Of a DNA stretch of 64,000 nucleotides, positions 49,684 to 61,023 are shown piece after piece. The notes under the pieces are model-generated. The model did not search any database and was not told the DNA's origin. It was given only the letters and a program-made list of their open reading frames with translations. Source of the DNA: Alnus glutinosa (Eukaryota; Streptophyta; Magnoliopsida; Fagales; Betulaceae); the NCBI RefSeq assembly GCF_958979055.1, contig NC_084889.1, positions 33,354,951 through 33,418,950 of the forward strand. Reading direction: 5' to 3'. The position numbers were made by a program, and so were the translations under genes. Numbering within the stretch: position 1 is the first letter of the stretch; every line of letters begins with the position of its first letter.

Positions 49684-52379
49684 ATTAGTTGCCTGAGCAG
49701 TTACCCCTTATAATAATTGCATGTATTGTACTTTGCAGTAGCTTTTTCAACTTCAGCGACTCGAATTTTCGATATTTCTTTTTATATTTCATTAAACGAA
49801 TAGTACCTTTAGCTCAAAATGACGTATAATTTGATACTTTTTTGTAAAATTATTCCTTATTATTAAAATAAATTAAAAAAAAAAAAAATCATCGCCCACA
49901 TTATTGTATAAACACTTACTTTTCAAGGAAAAATTGACAATTACCTAACGGAGAAATGTAGAAGGTTGCGTGGATAAACATTTGTACGAGGATGATTTTT
50001 GTGTTGTAGAGAAGAGTTACGTTGTCTGAGCCTTTATTAGCGGTGATGACAAGTGGGGCGATGTGATGTGGTGAAGTGTACGGGAGATGCCCAAGCAAGT
50101 GGGACCAAGTTTGATTTTGGACGGCCAGAAAATGAGAGGGCGATGCTTAACCTTATCGTGCCCCTGGATTTCCACACATTAGAAGAATTTGCACGTGAAA
50201 AACGGCAGGATCTCTCCGGTTGAGAGGAACCGGAGAGGGCCGATCTTTTATACATACATAGGACCATTATTATAATGTCACATTAAAAATCAACCGGAAA
50301 AGATCTTGATGCAAAAAACGGGATTACACTCTCCACCAATTACTTTTCCAAATTAGGCAATATATATTATTAGCAGGAATTATCTGCTCAAATAAATACA
50401 AGTTATTTTTCCTCCAAAAAAAGAAAAAGAAAAAAAAAGATACAAGTTGTTTGGTTTCCTACTTTAACAGATAAGTTTCATGTAAAATCTTTCATATCCA
50501 AATTATTAACAATTTTAACAATTAATTGTTGTAGATTATAATCCTAAAAAACCTACGTTATATTGGTATTACCATTAACATAAAGAAAATGATGGGGCAA
50601 TAGATTTTTACGAAAAATGGGTATCATTAGAACTGTCACATGACAATTCATATTTTAATGGCTGATGTTGAGAATAATTATACTCCAAATCAAATTGGGA
50701 TAGTAATCCTAATTCGGGTATAATAAGGACTCTTTGAATAATTTAATCAACAGTCCAACTTCTAGTTGAATGAGAATAAGACTCCCATAACAAATCAAAC
50801 TCCAGACACTCATATTTTAAGTAGGAATAGTAAACTTAATTTAGGTTGGACTCTACTTTTTTGAATATAAATAAGCTCATATCCCAGGTATAAACGACAG
50901 ACTAATTATTTTATGCATTAAACATACTTTTATTTCAGAAACTAATTTAGACATCGTAGACATAATAAATGTTATGTAAATTGTCACGCCAATTCATAGC
51001 AAGTGCATTACCACATTAATTTGCAACCGACTCGTGATAGATTATGAAAGTTATAATTCCATAGCAGCACTTGTAATAACAATAAGACATGGTAAAGATA
51101 GAATTGTTGCATTTTTAAACATTGAAATAATTTATAGTTCATTGAAAATTGAAATCTAATACATAACCCATGGATTAAAATCATATTCTATTCACAAATT
51201 ACAAATTGGGTAAATTGAACAAATACGTCATTTCCTAGTGGACTTGGTATGCCAAATGGGGTCCAAAAAATTGCTACATATTCTCCTTCTTTTATTGGAC
51301 AAAATAAAACCAATTATATACTAATAATTGCACAAGTACAATAAGATTATCTTAGTGTGATGGTGACAAAGTGGAGGAAGGGTAAAGGGAAGTGGTGGTC
51401 GTATTATGGGAGACTTGAGAGTAAGTCATGACCATTGATTGGGGGTTTACAAAGCTCATATATTTTTAAGTAGCTCGGGATGCAGAGTCCTTTTGTATTA
51501 ATTATTCTCTTTATTGGGATTTTCAAATTGACTGCAATTCGATCAATGAACTACGGTCATTCTTAAACTCCACGATGATGCCAAAGACTAGAGAGAAAAG
51601 AGGTAGTGATATGAGTAAGGTTAGAAGGCTCTCGGGTTATTCTTGTATCTTATAAAAATGATGTAACTTTTAAAATTATTATTAAATTTGTGATTGATTA
51701 TTATTAAATTTTGATCGGACGGTAATTTTAAAATCACTTCATTTTTAAAATGACACAAAAATATACCTGAAGAACTTTTAGAATTACTTGTAGTGATGGT
51801 AACAAAGAAATATAAAATGAAGGTAGGGATAATGGTGCAAAGGAGAAAAGGGAATGGCAAAAAAATTGACGTGGTGGTGCGAATGGAGGGGTGGGAGGGG
51901 GAAGGGAGATAATGAAGGCATAAAGAAGTTGAAGGAAGAGAGATGGGAGATGATCAAAGGAAAATGATTTGCAGGGGACGGAACCGTCCCCCAACACTCT
52001 TTTTTCATTAAAAAAATAAGTTTTAATAAAAAGTGTCATTTAATGTGACATTAAATAACACTTTTTCATTAAAACTCATTTCTTTAATAAAAAGAGAATG
52101 CTAGGAGACGGTTTTCTGTCCCTTGTGTATCAGGGCTCAGGATCAAATGCTTTGGAAAATGGTTTATACTTACTTTTTTTTTTTTTTTTGTGGGATATAA
52201 TCTATCAACAATAAAAAGAAAAGTTTTTTTTTCATTTCATTGAGCAAAATAGGAAAATACTAAAAAAAATACACCAAAAAATAAATAATTTTTGTTAAAT
52301 TATTACTTAAAAGATCAAATTAATTATTTCTTATTAGCTTAAGCAGTTGGGATAATTTATGTTTAAACACTGGTTTTTT

Positions 52380-52890
52380 TTTTTTTTTTTTTTGAAAAAG
52401 AATAATATAACTTCATTGGAATCAAATAGTAGAGGACAAGAGACTGAATACACAGAGGACACTCCTCCATCCAAGTGAAATCTAGTAAGTTAGTAACTAA
52501 TTAACAGCCATTTTAGCCAGGAGGGCTGATACATGGGGAACGGTAAACCGTCCCATCACCCTCTTTTTGCCTTTTTAATAAAAAAAAATTAAAATTTATC
52601 CTTTGATATGACCATCAAAGTACAAATTTTAATTTTTTTTTTTTATTAAAAATTCAAAAAGTGGGTGATGAGAGATGGAGGATGGTTGTTTGCCTCCGCC
52701 AATCATTTTTCTATAGACAGTGTATGAGCAACCTTATTAGCAGTCCAATTGACATGTTTGATATCCAACGGTTTCACTCTTTCAAGTAAAACCTTAGTGT
52801 CTTCTCTCAAATGTCCAAAAGAACTCCAGTAAGGCCAACGCTATGGACAAAGCATCACCTTCAAGCAGTACCTGCTGCCATGCATGCACC
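52380..52890 (-). pseudogene. LINE RNase H-like remnant, unit 2 copy
   Basis: The counterpart of 42992-43325, with the same poly-A end (T run at 52374-52393). It is shorter near the tail and split by the inserted block at 52514-52718. Only fragments of the RVT_3-like sequence remain readable. Confidence 0.55.
52514..52718. mobile_element. Inserted block in unit 2, probable MITE
   Basis: About 200 bp absent from unit 1 (compare AGCCATTTTAGACAGTG near 43130). It contains partly complementary ends (CCGTCCCATCACCCTC and GGGTGATGAGAGATGGAGG) around A/T-rich DNA. Sequences with similar ACCGTCCC phrasing occur near 22750. The exact ends and duplication are unresolved. Confidence 0.5.
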
Positions 52891-54160
52891 CTTAATCAGC
52901 ACAAAAACTGACAGCCTCCCACGATTGAACCATGATTCTTTAATTTACCATCAATTTCGATTAAATATTTCTTTTCAAGTTCCAATATTATTTGTCATGT
53001 AAATACAAGTTATCCCAAAAGCAATTCATTTTCAAGTTTTAATATTATTTGTTATATAAATCATCAGTTATTTTAAAAGTCGAACCCGATAAACAATTGT
53101 GAATTTTACAGGTCTGCAAGTCTTGGATCTTACTACCACAGGAATTTGAGGATTAAGATCTTCTGTAATGATTTGCCCGAATTCAAGTGATCAAATAAAA
53201 ATTAAACTGTCCAATCATTTATCCGGTTAGATGATGGGTCTCATAAGTAGTCTCTCACAATCAACTGTCCAAATTCTCTCAAATCCAGATAAATAATTGT
53301 AAAAAATTCCTTATCCGAATTTTGTCCGAGTCTTATCAGATTTCAAATCTTATCACTACTACTCAAAAACATCTTTCGTCTTTGTCAGGTCAAGTTTCCT
53401 TATCATGGAAGGCCTTTATATATCTTGGGTCCTACCCATATGAAAGTATCTTTGGGACATTTTTCATGAACAAAAATGCATGGATTTCCAATACTTCTGC
53501 GATGAATAATTCTAAAGTGTTCAAATTGGTCACATTATCTTATATTCTTATTCATTTTTGTGGGTGTTATTTTAAGAGGATTTTTCTCCAGTAACTTTGT
53601 TCAATCATTCAAGAGTACTTCACCCCAGGCCAACTTCAATTTTTTTTTTGTCCCAAAGATTATTGACGTAGCTGTTACGGTAGACGCTGAGTTGTCAAAT
53701 ATTGAATTATTGGTAGTGATCTAAAAAAAAAAAAAAACAAAAACTTATTGGTGGTGAAATATTTCGACAGCGAAGATCAGCGTAAAAATGATAAGAATAG
53801 TCAGAATTAGATGCAATTGGACTTTATCAATAAAAATAAATAAATAAATAAATAAATCTTGAGCTTTGAGTTGCCCTTCTTGTCATAAAAAATATAGGCT
53901 GCCCCATCATGGAAAGGCCCAACAGGGTAGCACGATATTACGTTTAGGGAGTGGCATCAGCATAGCTTTTGTTTGGTTTTTGCTTCTTCAGCTGGGTGAA
54001 TGAGAAGTTTGGTATTGCTTTTGGCCATCCAGCAATCAGTGTTGCCTGAATAAACGATTCCGTTTGTTAACACTTTTTAGAGGGTATTTTTTTAGTTTTT
54101 ATTTTGATATAAATGTGAAAATAATTTAAAGTATTTTGTATTTTAGATTGTTTGTTAATT

Positions 54161-54332
54161 GAGTAATTTTACTATTCACACTTGTTTACCACATCAATTA
54201 ACGTCAAATGTTTTAAGTGAGTTTTCTTTTTATTTTTTTTTTAAGTGGCTTACATGAAAAACCACTTAAAGCACGCTACGTTAACGGGTATAAAATTTGT
54301 GTAATAAATGAGTGTGAAAAATATTATTATTC
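54161..54332. mobile_element. Complete Mutator-type MITE (GAGTAATTTTACTATTCACAC)
   Basis: A 172-bp element with imperfect inverted ends (GAGTAATTTTACTATTCACAC and GTGTGAAAAATATTATTATTC). The flanks TTGTTAATT (54152-54160) and TTGTTAATA (54333-54341) match at 8 of 9. Its left half is also present in unit 1 (45801), so it predates the segmental duplication. Confidence 0.75.
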
Positions 54333-55504
54333 TTGTTAATATTTTTGTTTTGAAAAGATAAAACAAAAAAGAGAAAATGTCTACATATTTGAACCTTAGA
54401 AGTACCCTATGGAAACTGGCATTTAGAAGGCCCCCCCCAAAATTTTAAAATTTTCCTTAAAATGTATATTGACCTCAAAAAAATTCTTTTTATAGTTTTA
54501 TCCCCTATCATATCACAATTTTTGGTTTCCCCCATGGTAGTACCTATTTTATCATAAATTCGTCACATATGGATTAAGTGATTGCTCCTCTTATAAGATG
54601 AAGCACGGATAGTTAATAGGCCTTCTGACCTTCGAGTTCGACCGAAGGCACTCTGACATTCAAATCAGTGCGCTTGCCCTTTGAGAGAGAGAGAAAGAGA
54701 GAGAGAGCTCCTGTTGATGGAGGCTCGTGTGTGTATTTGATGAACAATGGAATATACCGAAAGGAGAGAGATAAGACTTTATATGTTATCTTCCTCGGGT
54801 CTCTCTTGGTCTTCTTGGGCCCTTGGGCTTTGCCATGGATGGGCCGTTGTTGCAGTTAATCCTTTTTAGGCTGTCTCAGGCTTCTCCAAACCCTATTAAG
54901 CCTTTGGGCTTAGTAGCCTCTTTGGATTTTTATGGGCTTCCGAACCTCAAGGGCCTTCTACAAATCCTTATCATGAATGACCTTAAAAATGATAGAAATG
55001 CCAATCAAATCACTTCATTTAAGATAATTTAATCCGAATTCTTAAATTTAGGGTAATTCAATCTCATATATGATAAAAATTTATATCCCCAATAAGACTA
55101 AATTCAATAGATAAGCCACACCTACCAGTTTGTGCTCTCTATAAATAAATCTCTTTCGCAACTCAAAATAACTAAATTAGTCAAAGGAAAATTTAGTCTT
55201 ATTGGGCGGTACCTACAATTAATGGAAGTACTTGCATTTGGTTATATATAATTAGATACGTGGACTAGTGAATTGAGAATATAAGGGCGAAAAATGGGGA
55301 TATCCCCAATTACTTGCTCTTGCCTATAAACACCCAAATGTACAAAAAGCCTATACATATGTCCCATTTTCAGCCAAAAAAATAGGAAGGAGCAAAAATT
55401 ATGAGAAAAAAGTGAAAAAAAAATTGTTTTTTACCGTGAAGAAAGATTGGAGTTGGACTTTTAAGGATAGAAAATAAAAAGAAAAAGAGAAAGGGTTGTG
55501 AAAC

Positions 55505-56214
55505 ATGGAGTTGAGCAAGTCTTTGTTTGGCATATTGTTGATGGCAGGGGCGAAGCTACACTTTGGTTTGGCTCCCCCCCCCCCTCCAAGCGAAGGCAAA
55601 GGTTTCCCCTCCCAAAAAAAAAATAGAATTTAAATTTTAGTCATTTTTTTTTATTTAAAAAATAAAAATTTGGCCCTCCAAAGCCTAAAAGCCGGCTCCG
55701 CTGCTATTGATGGGTGTAAAGGTAACACTAAGCCATGTGGCCCAAGCCCAAAACTCCCCACAAGACTTCCTCCGTGAACACGCTAAATGCCGTGCGAATG
55801 TGGGTCTTGGTCCTCTTGTTTGGGACTATAAGCATAGGCTCAAGCTTATGCCAACAAGATGATCGGAGACTGCAAGTTGGAGGCTTCTGGAGGGCCGTAC
55901 GGAGAGAATCTTGCCCGGATTTCTTGTAACAGCTAGCTACAGAGCTAGAGATGCAGTAGTGTTGGATTGGAATTATGAACCGACGTACTATGACATTGGC
56001 GGCTCCAACAAATGCGTTGGGCACGATTGCCGGCACCACCTCCAGCTCGTTTGGCGCAATACACAGCGTCTTGGGTGTGCCCGTGTCAACTGCATACCGC
56101 AATGGAGGGACATTTGTCACCTGCAACTACGATCCTCCGGGAAATATCCCCGGCCAACGCCCTTTCTAAGCATGTATTAATTGTTGTTGCTCAGCAGTAA
56201 TGTATATGGTCTAA
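55505..56214 (+). pseudogene. PR-1-like pseudogene, unit 2, split by a MITE
   Basis: The unit 2 counterpart of 47317-47839. It keeps a start codon (55505) and 13 signal-peptide codons before a 161-bp MITE (55545-55705). The frame resumes at 55714 after the duplicated target and reads on to the AQNSPQDFLREHAKCRANVG block. Other lesions: a short deletion after VWD (near 55828) leading to a stop, a 4-bp GCTA duplication (near 55932), and an ATAC insertion near 56095 that shifts the C-terminal frame. It retains GGPYGENLA and the [13 protein letters not shown] block with HHLQLVWRN. As it stands it cannot produce a PR-1 protein. Confidence 0.87.
55545..55705. mobile_element. hAT-like MITE inside the PR-1 signal-peptide region
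   Basis: A 161-bp block starting CAGGGGCGAAGCTAC and ending near GCCGGCTCCGCTGCT. The flanks GTTGATGG (55537-55544) and ATTGATGG (55706-55713) match at 7 of 8. Unit 1 shows the uninterrupted site (TTGTTGATGGATGTAAAGG near 47319). The C-run and A/T-rich interior resemble the hAT MITEs at 714 and 13990. Confidence 0.75.
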
Positions 56215-57977
56215 TGCTATTTCAGAGTGTGTTTGGTATTGAGAATTGCGTACAAAAAAATATGATCTTAAACTATATCGTTTTTTAGAATGAGTTTTTA
56301 AAAAATTGTGTTTTAAAAATGCAGAAAAATTGTGTTTTTAAATCGTATGTATGATCGTATTTTTTAAAAAACACTCGATTTTAAAAGTTAAATTGTAATT
56401 TTACTAAATGCTTGACTGCGTTGTTAAAAATTAGGTAAGTGGAAGCCGAGTGATAATGTAACCAGGAAAGGATGCGACCCAATATAATGGATACAACCAT
56501 CAAGAGTAAGACAACTCCATGTAACTCCAAGGGAATGTAACTTGAATCAGAGAAGGACGTAGCTCAAAATGATGAAAAAAATCATCTTGAGTAAGAGAAT
56601 ACAACGAAAGCAGGATCTCCTTCAAAGACGGCAAATCTAAAACCTAATTAGATTGAGATAGGGAGAAACTTAGATTTGAATATGAGAAAACAACAACATA
56701 AATATGAATAAAAAATATAAATAAAACACAAAACCCATAAATCAGCAGCATTGACGGATGAAATGGTGGGGACGTATGGGCACATGAGGGCCAGACAGAG
56801 GTGAGAGGGTGGGCTGAACTCACAGAGGATGGCAAATCTAAGTTACAAAAAACAATATTTGAAAACCAAGTCAGTATCAAGGGCAAGAGAGGCTAAGAGC
56901 GGAGGGATGGAGGAGATGGATGGCTTGGCACCAGCTAACATGGCATTGTGGCATCGGATTGGGTGTTGATGTGTTAAACGAGGCACACGTGGCAAATGAC
57001 AAATCGTTAACTTTGATAGTAAACTAACAAAGAGGCCTATTTTACACTTGAGTAAAATTTAAGGTCTTTATTCTTAAAATTAGAAACCCAAGAATTAAAT
57101 TTAAATCAAATGAAAATTTAGGGATTAAGTATGATTTTTCACTTGTTTTTTTTCATCAATCTAGTCTGTTAATTTAACATGTGTTCAAATGTATGTATTA
57201 CTCATGTAATTCTAGAATCAAATATATTTATATTCTCTTAACTATGTTTATTGCTACTTCCCTAGTTTACTACATATAATAATCATTTTGACATTATTCC
57301 CTCTTGAAGGATTGTCCCAAGTTTAGCCGTATGGTTCCAAGATCCTTTGCTGATTAATCCTTTGAGCAAATGAATGAATTCAAGCCTTTTAAAGACGATA
57401 CATCAAAAGACACCTTTTTGATAAGTTTGGTACTCTGTATCTCAATCACTTTTGTACCCTGCTCCTACTGCTGCAAATTGTTTATACAAAAACTATGGGT
57501 CACTGCCCCAAGCATGAGATGTGCCCCCACAATAAATGGGTCACTGACTAGGGCATGTGCCTTGGAGTACTCTTCTGAGCCATGCCGGGCCCATAAGGCC
57601 ATTGTGTATGATTGATTGAGCCCATCAAATGGAACTATGAGATCGAGGATCCTCCTCACAAACCACTTGGACATGAGGCTCTCTCTCGTGGAAGAAATGG
57701 ATTTCCAATAAAGAGAGTTTTTTCCAATAAAGGCTATGCACTCTAATGGTGCGTTTAAGAATTGAGTTTTTTGAAATTAGTATTTAATTCTAATTTATTG
57801 TGCGAATTTTGAAGTTTAACTTTGTGAGATAAAATTTAAAAAAATTTGAAAAAGTACAGTAAAATATGATTTGTTTTTGAAAAAAGTAGAGAAGAATCTT
57901 GATTCAACCCTGTTGCCAAACACACCATTAGTTGCCTAAGCAGTTGCCCTCTTATAATAACTGCATGTATTGTACTG

Positions 57978-60333
57978 GCAATAACATCTCGCTCCAACAT
58001 CATGCACTCTAGGTTTTTAAGTGTTGAGTATAAAAAAAGATTAAGTCTCACATTGAAAATGTATCACAAGTGTGAGCGGTTAATATGGTATGGTTTGACC
58101 CAAATCTATATGGGTAAACTTTTAAGTTAAGTGATGTCTTAATATGGTATATTATATTATAATTCATCAACAAAAAAAAATGAACACAAAATATGGTATA
58201 TTATAGTCATTTAAGCCAGCACAAAGGCATCCTTCAAACAAAAAAAAAAAAAAACCCAGTACAAAGGCACTGCAAATACTTAAATAAGCAAAACCTATAT
58301 TAGGCTTGATCATTTGCCTCAACCACCATTAATGGCAAAGCTTGCCCCTTCTAGGGCTTCATAAATTTGGTGGGTTTCAATTTGATTGGGCATACATCAA
58401 ACTAAAATGAGCACCAATTGTCACCTAAATTTTGTTAGAATATTAATTAAATTATTATTATTATTATTATTATTATTATTTTATTAATGTAAGCTTTTAA
58501 GATATATGATATTATAATAAAAGTCCGAAACTTGAACGTTGTCTTTACCTCATATTCTCTTTCAATTGAATATTATTACACCTATTAAAAAACACCGACC
58601 AACCAAACCCAAACTTTAATACAAGTCAAGCGTGTGCCTCATGACTTCTTCAAAGCTTGACCAGCATTATATATGGTTATGGACCAAACCTTGGAAAACG
58701 ATGGCTATGGTTTTCTTTTGTCTATTCAGTTAGTTTAAAGCCAAGACAATATTGTTTGGTTTCTAGTGTACGTAGGAAAATTTAATGTCAAAATATGTTC
58801 GGTTATAAATTTAGGGATGAGAGTTAAGTTACTGTAAAAGTTAGTATATATAAGACATAAGAATTTAAGTTTGTGTATGTTGTGCAACATAAATCTAGTT
58901 GGAGTAAAACGATCGTATCTTTTAATTTTGACATAAGATAAAGACAAAGTAGTTTTGAAAAGTTAATTCAAAAGGTTACAACTTTGTATTTAACAAAGAT
59001 TTTTCAATTCTAACGTTTACTGCGTCAAAACAAGCGGTCAATAGAAGTTTGAAAATCTGGACAGAATAGTCTGGTTGGACTAGGTTCGAATGCCACCGAC
59101 GAGAAACCTCAGTTTTCTTCCGGTTTATATAAGTTTCATAATCCACGACTTCCATACGATTAGAGAAACAGTTTCTTAACTGTTTTGGAGAGGTTATTTA
59201 GTGTTCTTTAACCTAAACAACCCAATACCCTCTCCTTGATAATTATCCTCCAATCAAACCACATAATAGCCTTCAGTTACCAGGAATTTTTGAAACAGAG
59301 GAGGTTTGTTCTTAAAGATTATCCATGTAGAAGAATCTCAGAGATTCTAAAGCCACTGAGGTAGAAAGTGAACATGTCATTTACTTGAGTTACGAGATTG
59401 AGTCTCCAGAGTTACAATGATTTTGTAAGTATAACAATATGTAACACAAAGTCTTCTATAATATGTCTTTTAAGGTTGGTTTGATTCCAAAATAGTTCTA
59501 TTTTTGAAGAGTTCTTCAAAGAATTTCCACTTCTTTACCGAAATTTCTGTGTTGATTTGTTTTATGTTCGCTTTGATTTTTGTATTGATATCCATAATAC
59601 TTGGCTTCAAAGTCGATAGCTTTGTTAATCATTATTGTGTTTGGTAAATTGGATTAATAAAAACTTGGGAGTCTAAATCCAGAATTTTGAAAACAATAGA
59701 AGATGCCAAACTCAATAATTCCATATGCTTTGCAAAGTCCATGTTTCTTAAAACAAAAGAATTTTTATTTTTTGAGCAAATATTACAAAAACAAGCTTGG
59801 GTTTGATATTACTAACTGGATCCACAATTATAGAAGAAAAAGACCAAATGAGAATGCTTCCACTTTAACTAATAGAGGTGGTTCATTTATATGAGCAGAC
59901 TTGTTAGTATTGTAATGTAATACCATATTAAAATAAGAACTAGTAGAAGACGAGTTCTTTTTTTTTTTTTTTTTTTCAAAAAGGGTAGACATGGGTGATC
60001 ATATGTCGCTTTTATACCCGAGCGAGACCGTATTAACATCTACTTATTGGGACCTCAACATGAGGGGCCTAGACGGTCTGGAAAGCAGGGGATCACAAAC
60101 GTTGTTCCCTCAAACGTTGTTCCCTCAAACTAAGGAGAGTTATAGCCTAACTCAGCTCTGTCAAGACATTACTAGGACTAAAGCTGATTTATACTAATCA
60201 GACATAAAGATTCTGATTGTGGGAGTTGAACCATGTCCTAATATTTACAAAACCACTTTAAGATTAATTTGAGACCACTGAACCTGAGACTACGAGCTTA
60301 AGCTTATGAGATAAATGAAGTTTAATTTACAAT
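57978..60333. other. Intergenic DNA between the duplication and the CACTA element
   Basis: No gene recognised. There is an ATT trinucleotide run near 58455-58480 and an AT-rich stretch at 58000-59000. The frame at 59703-59894 has no known domain. A short direct repeat (CAAACGTTGTTCCCT, twice) lies at 60097-60127. The phrase GGTTCGAATGCC near 59084 resembles a tRNA B-box, but no tRNA fold surrounds it. Confidence 0.45.
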
Positions 60334-60354
60334 CACTACAAAAATGGCATGAAA

Positions 60355-60590
60355 TAGCCACGTGCAGTTTGACACGTGTACAGTGTCGTACACGTGTCAA
60401 ACATTTAGACACGTGTACTTTGACACGCGTATTACGCGTGTCAAATGTGCATGTTACAAACTGCACATTTTGACACGTGTATCGGAATACACGTGTCAAA
60501 TTTGACACGCGTATTCCAATACTGTTTTGACACGTGTATCGGAATACGCGTGTCAAATTTGACACGTGTATTCCAATACACGTGTCAAAA
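60355..60590. repeat. CACTA subterminal repeats made of G-box motifs
   Basis: About twelve copies, in both orientations, of TTTGACACGTGTA or its variant TTTGACACGCGTA. They are often paired head to head, with GTATCGGAATAC-type spacers. Nine contain CACGTG, counting one at 60359. In CACTA elements such subterminal arrays are the binding sites of TNPA-type proteins. CACGTG is also the plant G-box/ABRE core recognised by bZIP and bHLH factors. Confidence 0.85.
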
Positions 60591-60601
60591 TGTTTTTAAT
60601 T

Positions 60602-60746
60602 AAAAAAAAAACTAAATTCAGTTTTTTATTTAATTAAAATTTTTATTTAATTATTTAATTGTATTTTTAATTAAATTAAAAATACAATTAAAAAATTAAA
60701 TAAAAATTTTAATTAAATAAAAAACTGAATTTAGTTTTTTTTTTTT
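60602..60746. repeat. A/T-rich near-perfect hairpin within the CACTA element
   Basis: A palindrome of about 145 bp. The left arm has ACTAAATTCAGTTTTTTATT; the right arm has its complement ending CTGAATTTAGT. The centre is near 60673 and the stem is about 70 bp. It is almost purely A+T and non-coding. Confidence 0.85.
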
Positions 60747-61023
60747 AAAAAAATAAATTTTTTATTGTTTTATAAAATCTATTTGGGTTAATTAAATTTT
60801 TTTTTGAATTTTTCAAATTTTGTAATTTTCGACCACAAATAACGCAGCATTTATTTTACCCAAAACCAACACGAAATCATACTACACAAACAAATAATTA
60901 ATAACATATTCGTTAACAAGCAAATATTTACGAACAAAAAATAATTACACAAAATATCTACAAATCTGAAAGGCGTCTCTGCGAATCACGAGGTACCGTC
61001 CCAGGCGTGTTCTCGCCCACCGG

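Larger units (their letters stand above)
39566..49735. repeat. Segmental duplication, unit 1 (about 10.2 kb)
   Basis: This block and the next are direct tandem copies that can be followed collinearly. Both start in a TTTCAACTTC..GATATTTCTTTTTAT context (39566 and 49744) and both end after TGCATGTATTGTACT (49735 and 57977). They look more than 90% alike by eye. Matching anchors: 39770/49925, 41055/50340, 41860/51220, 43330/52910, 45545/53880, 47330/55720, 48540/56875 and 49140/57490. Unit 1 is longer because it carries five MITEs at 40-41 kb, about 1.3 kb at 44160-45470 and a 346-bp element at 46682-47027. Each unit holds a broken PR-1 gene and a LINE remnant. Confidence 0.9.
49744..57977. repeat. 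Segmental duplication, unit 2 (about 8.2 kb)
   Basis: Second copy of the tandem duplication, in the same orientation as unit 1 and directly abutting it: the junction at 49735-49744 joins the unit end to the unit start. Unit 2 lacks the 40-41 kb MITE cluster and so preserves its empty sites. Private to unit 2 are about 90 bp at 50885-50975, an inserted block at 52514-52718 and the hAT MITE at 55545-55705. It contains a second PR-1 pseudogene, LINE remnant and complete 172-bp MITE. Confidence 0.9.

Noticed and set aside
55735..55929. An ORF resembling a new secreted peptide
   Set aside because: It is an off-frame reading of the unit 2 PR-1 pseudogene; the hydrophobic start is a frame artefact.
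59060..59100. A possible tRNA or tRNA-derived SINE, from the phrase GGTTCGAATGCC
   Set aside because: No matching A-box, acceptor stem or anticodon arm can be folded around it.
60355..60590. A CRISPR-like array of repeats and spacers
   Set aside because: The repeats alternate in orientation, are short palindromes, and lie at a CACTA terminus in a plant genome.
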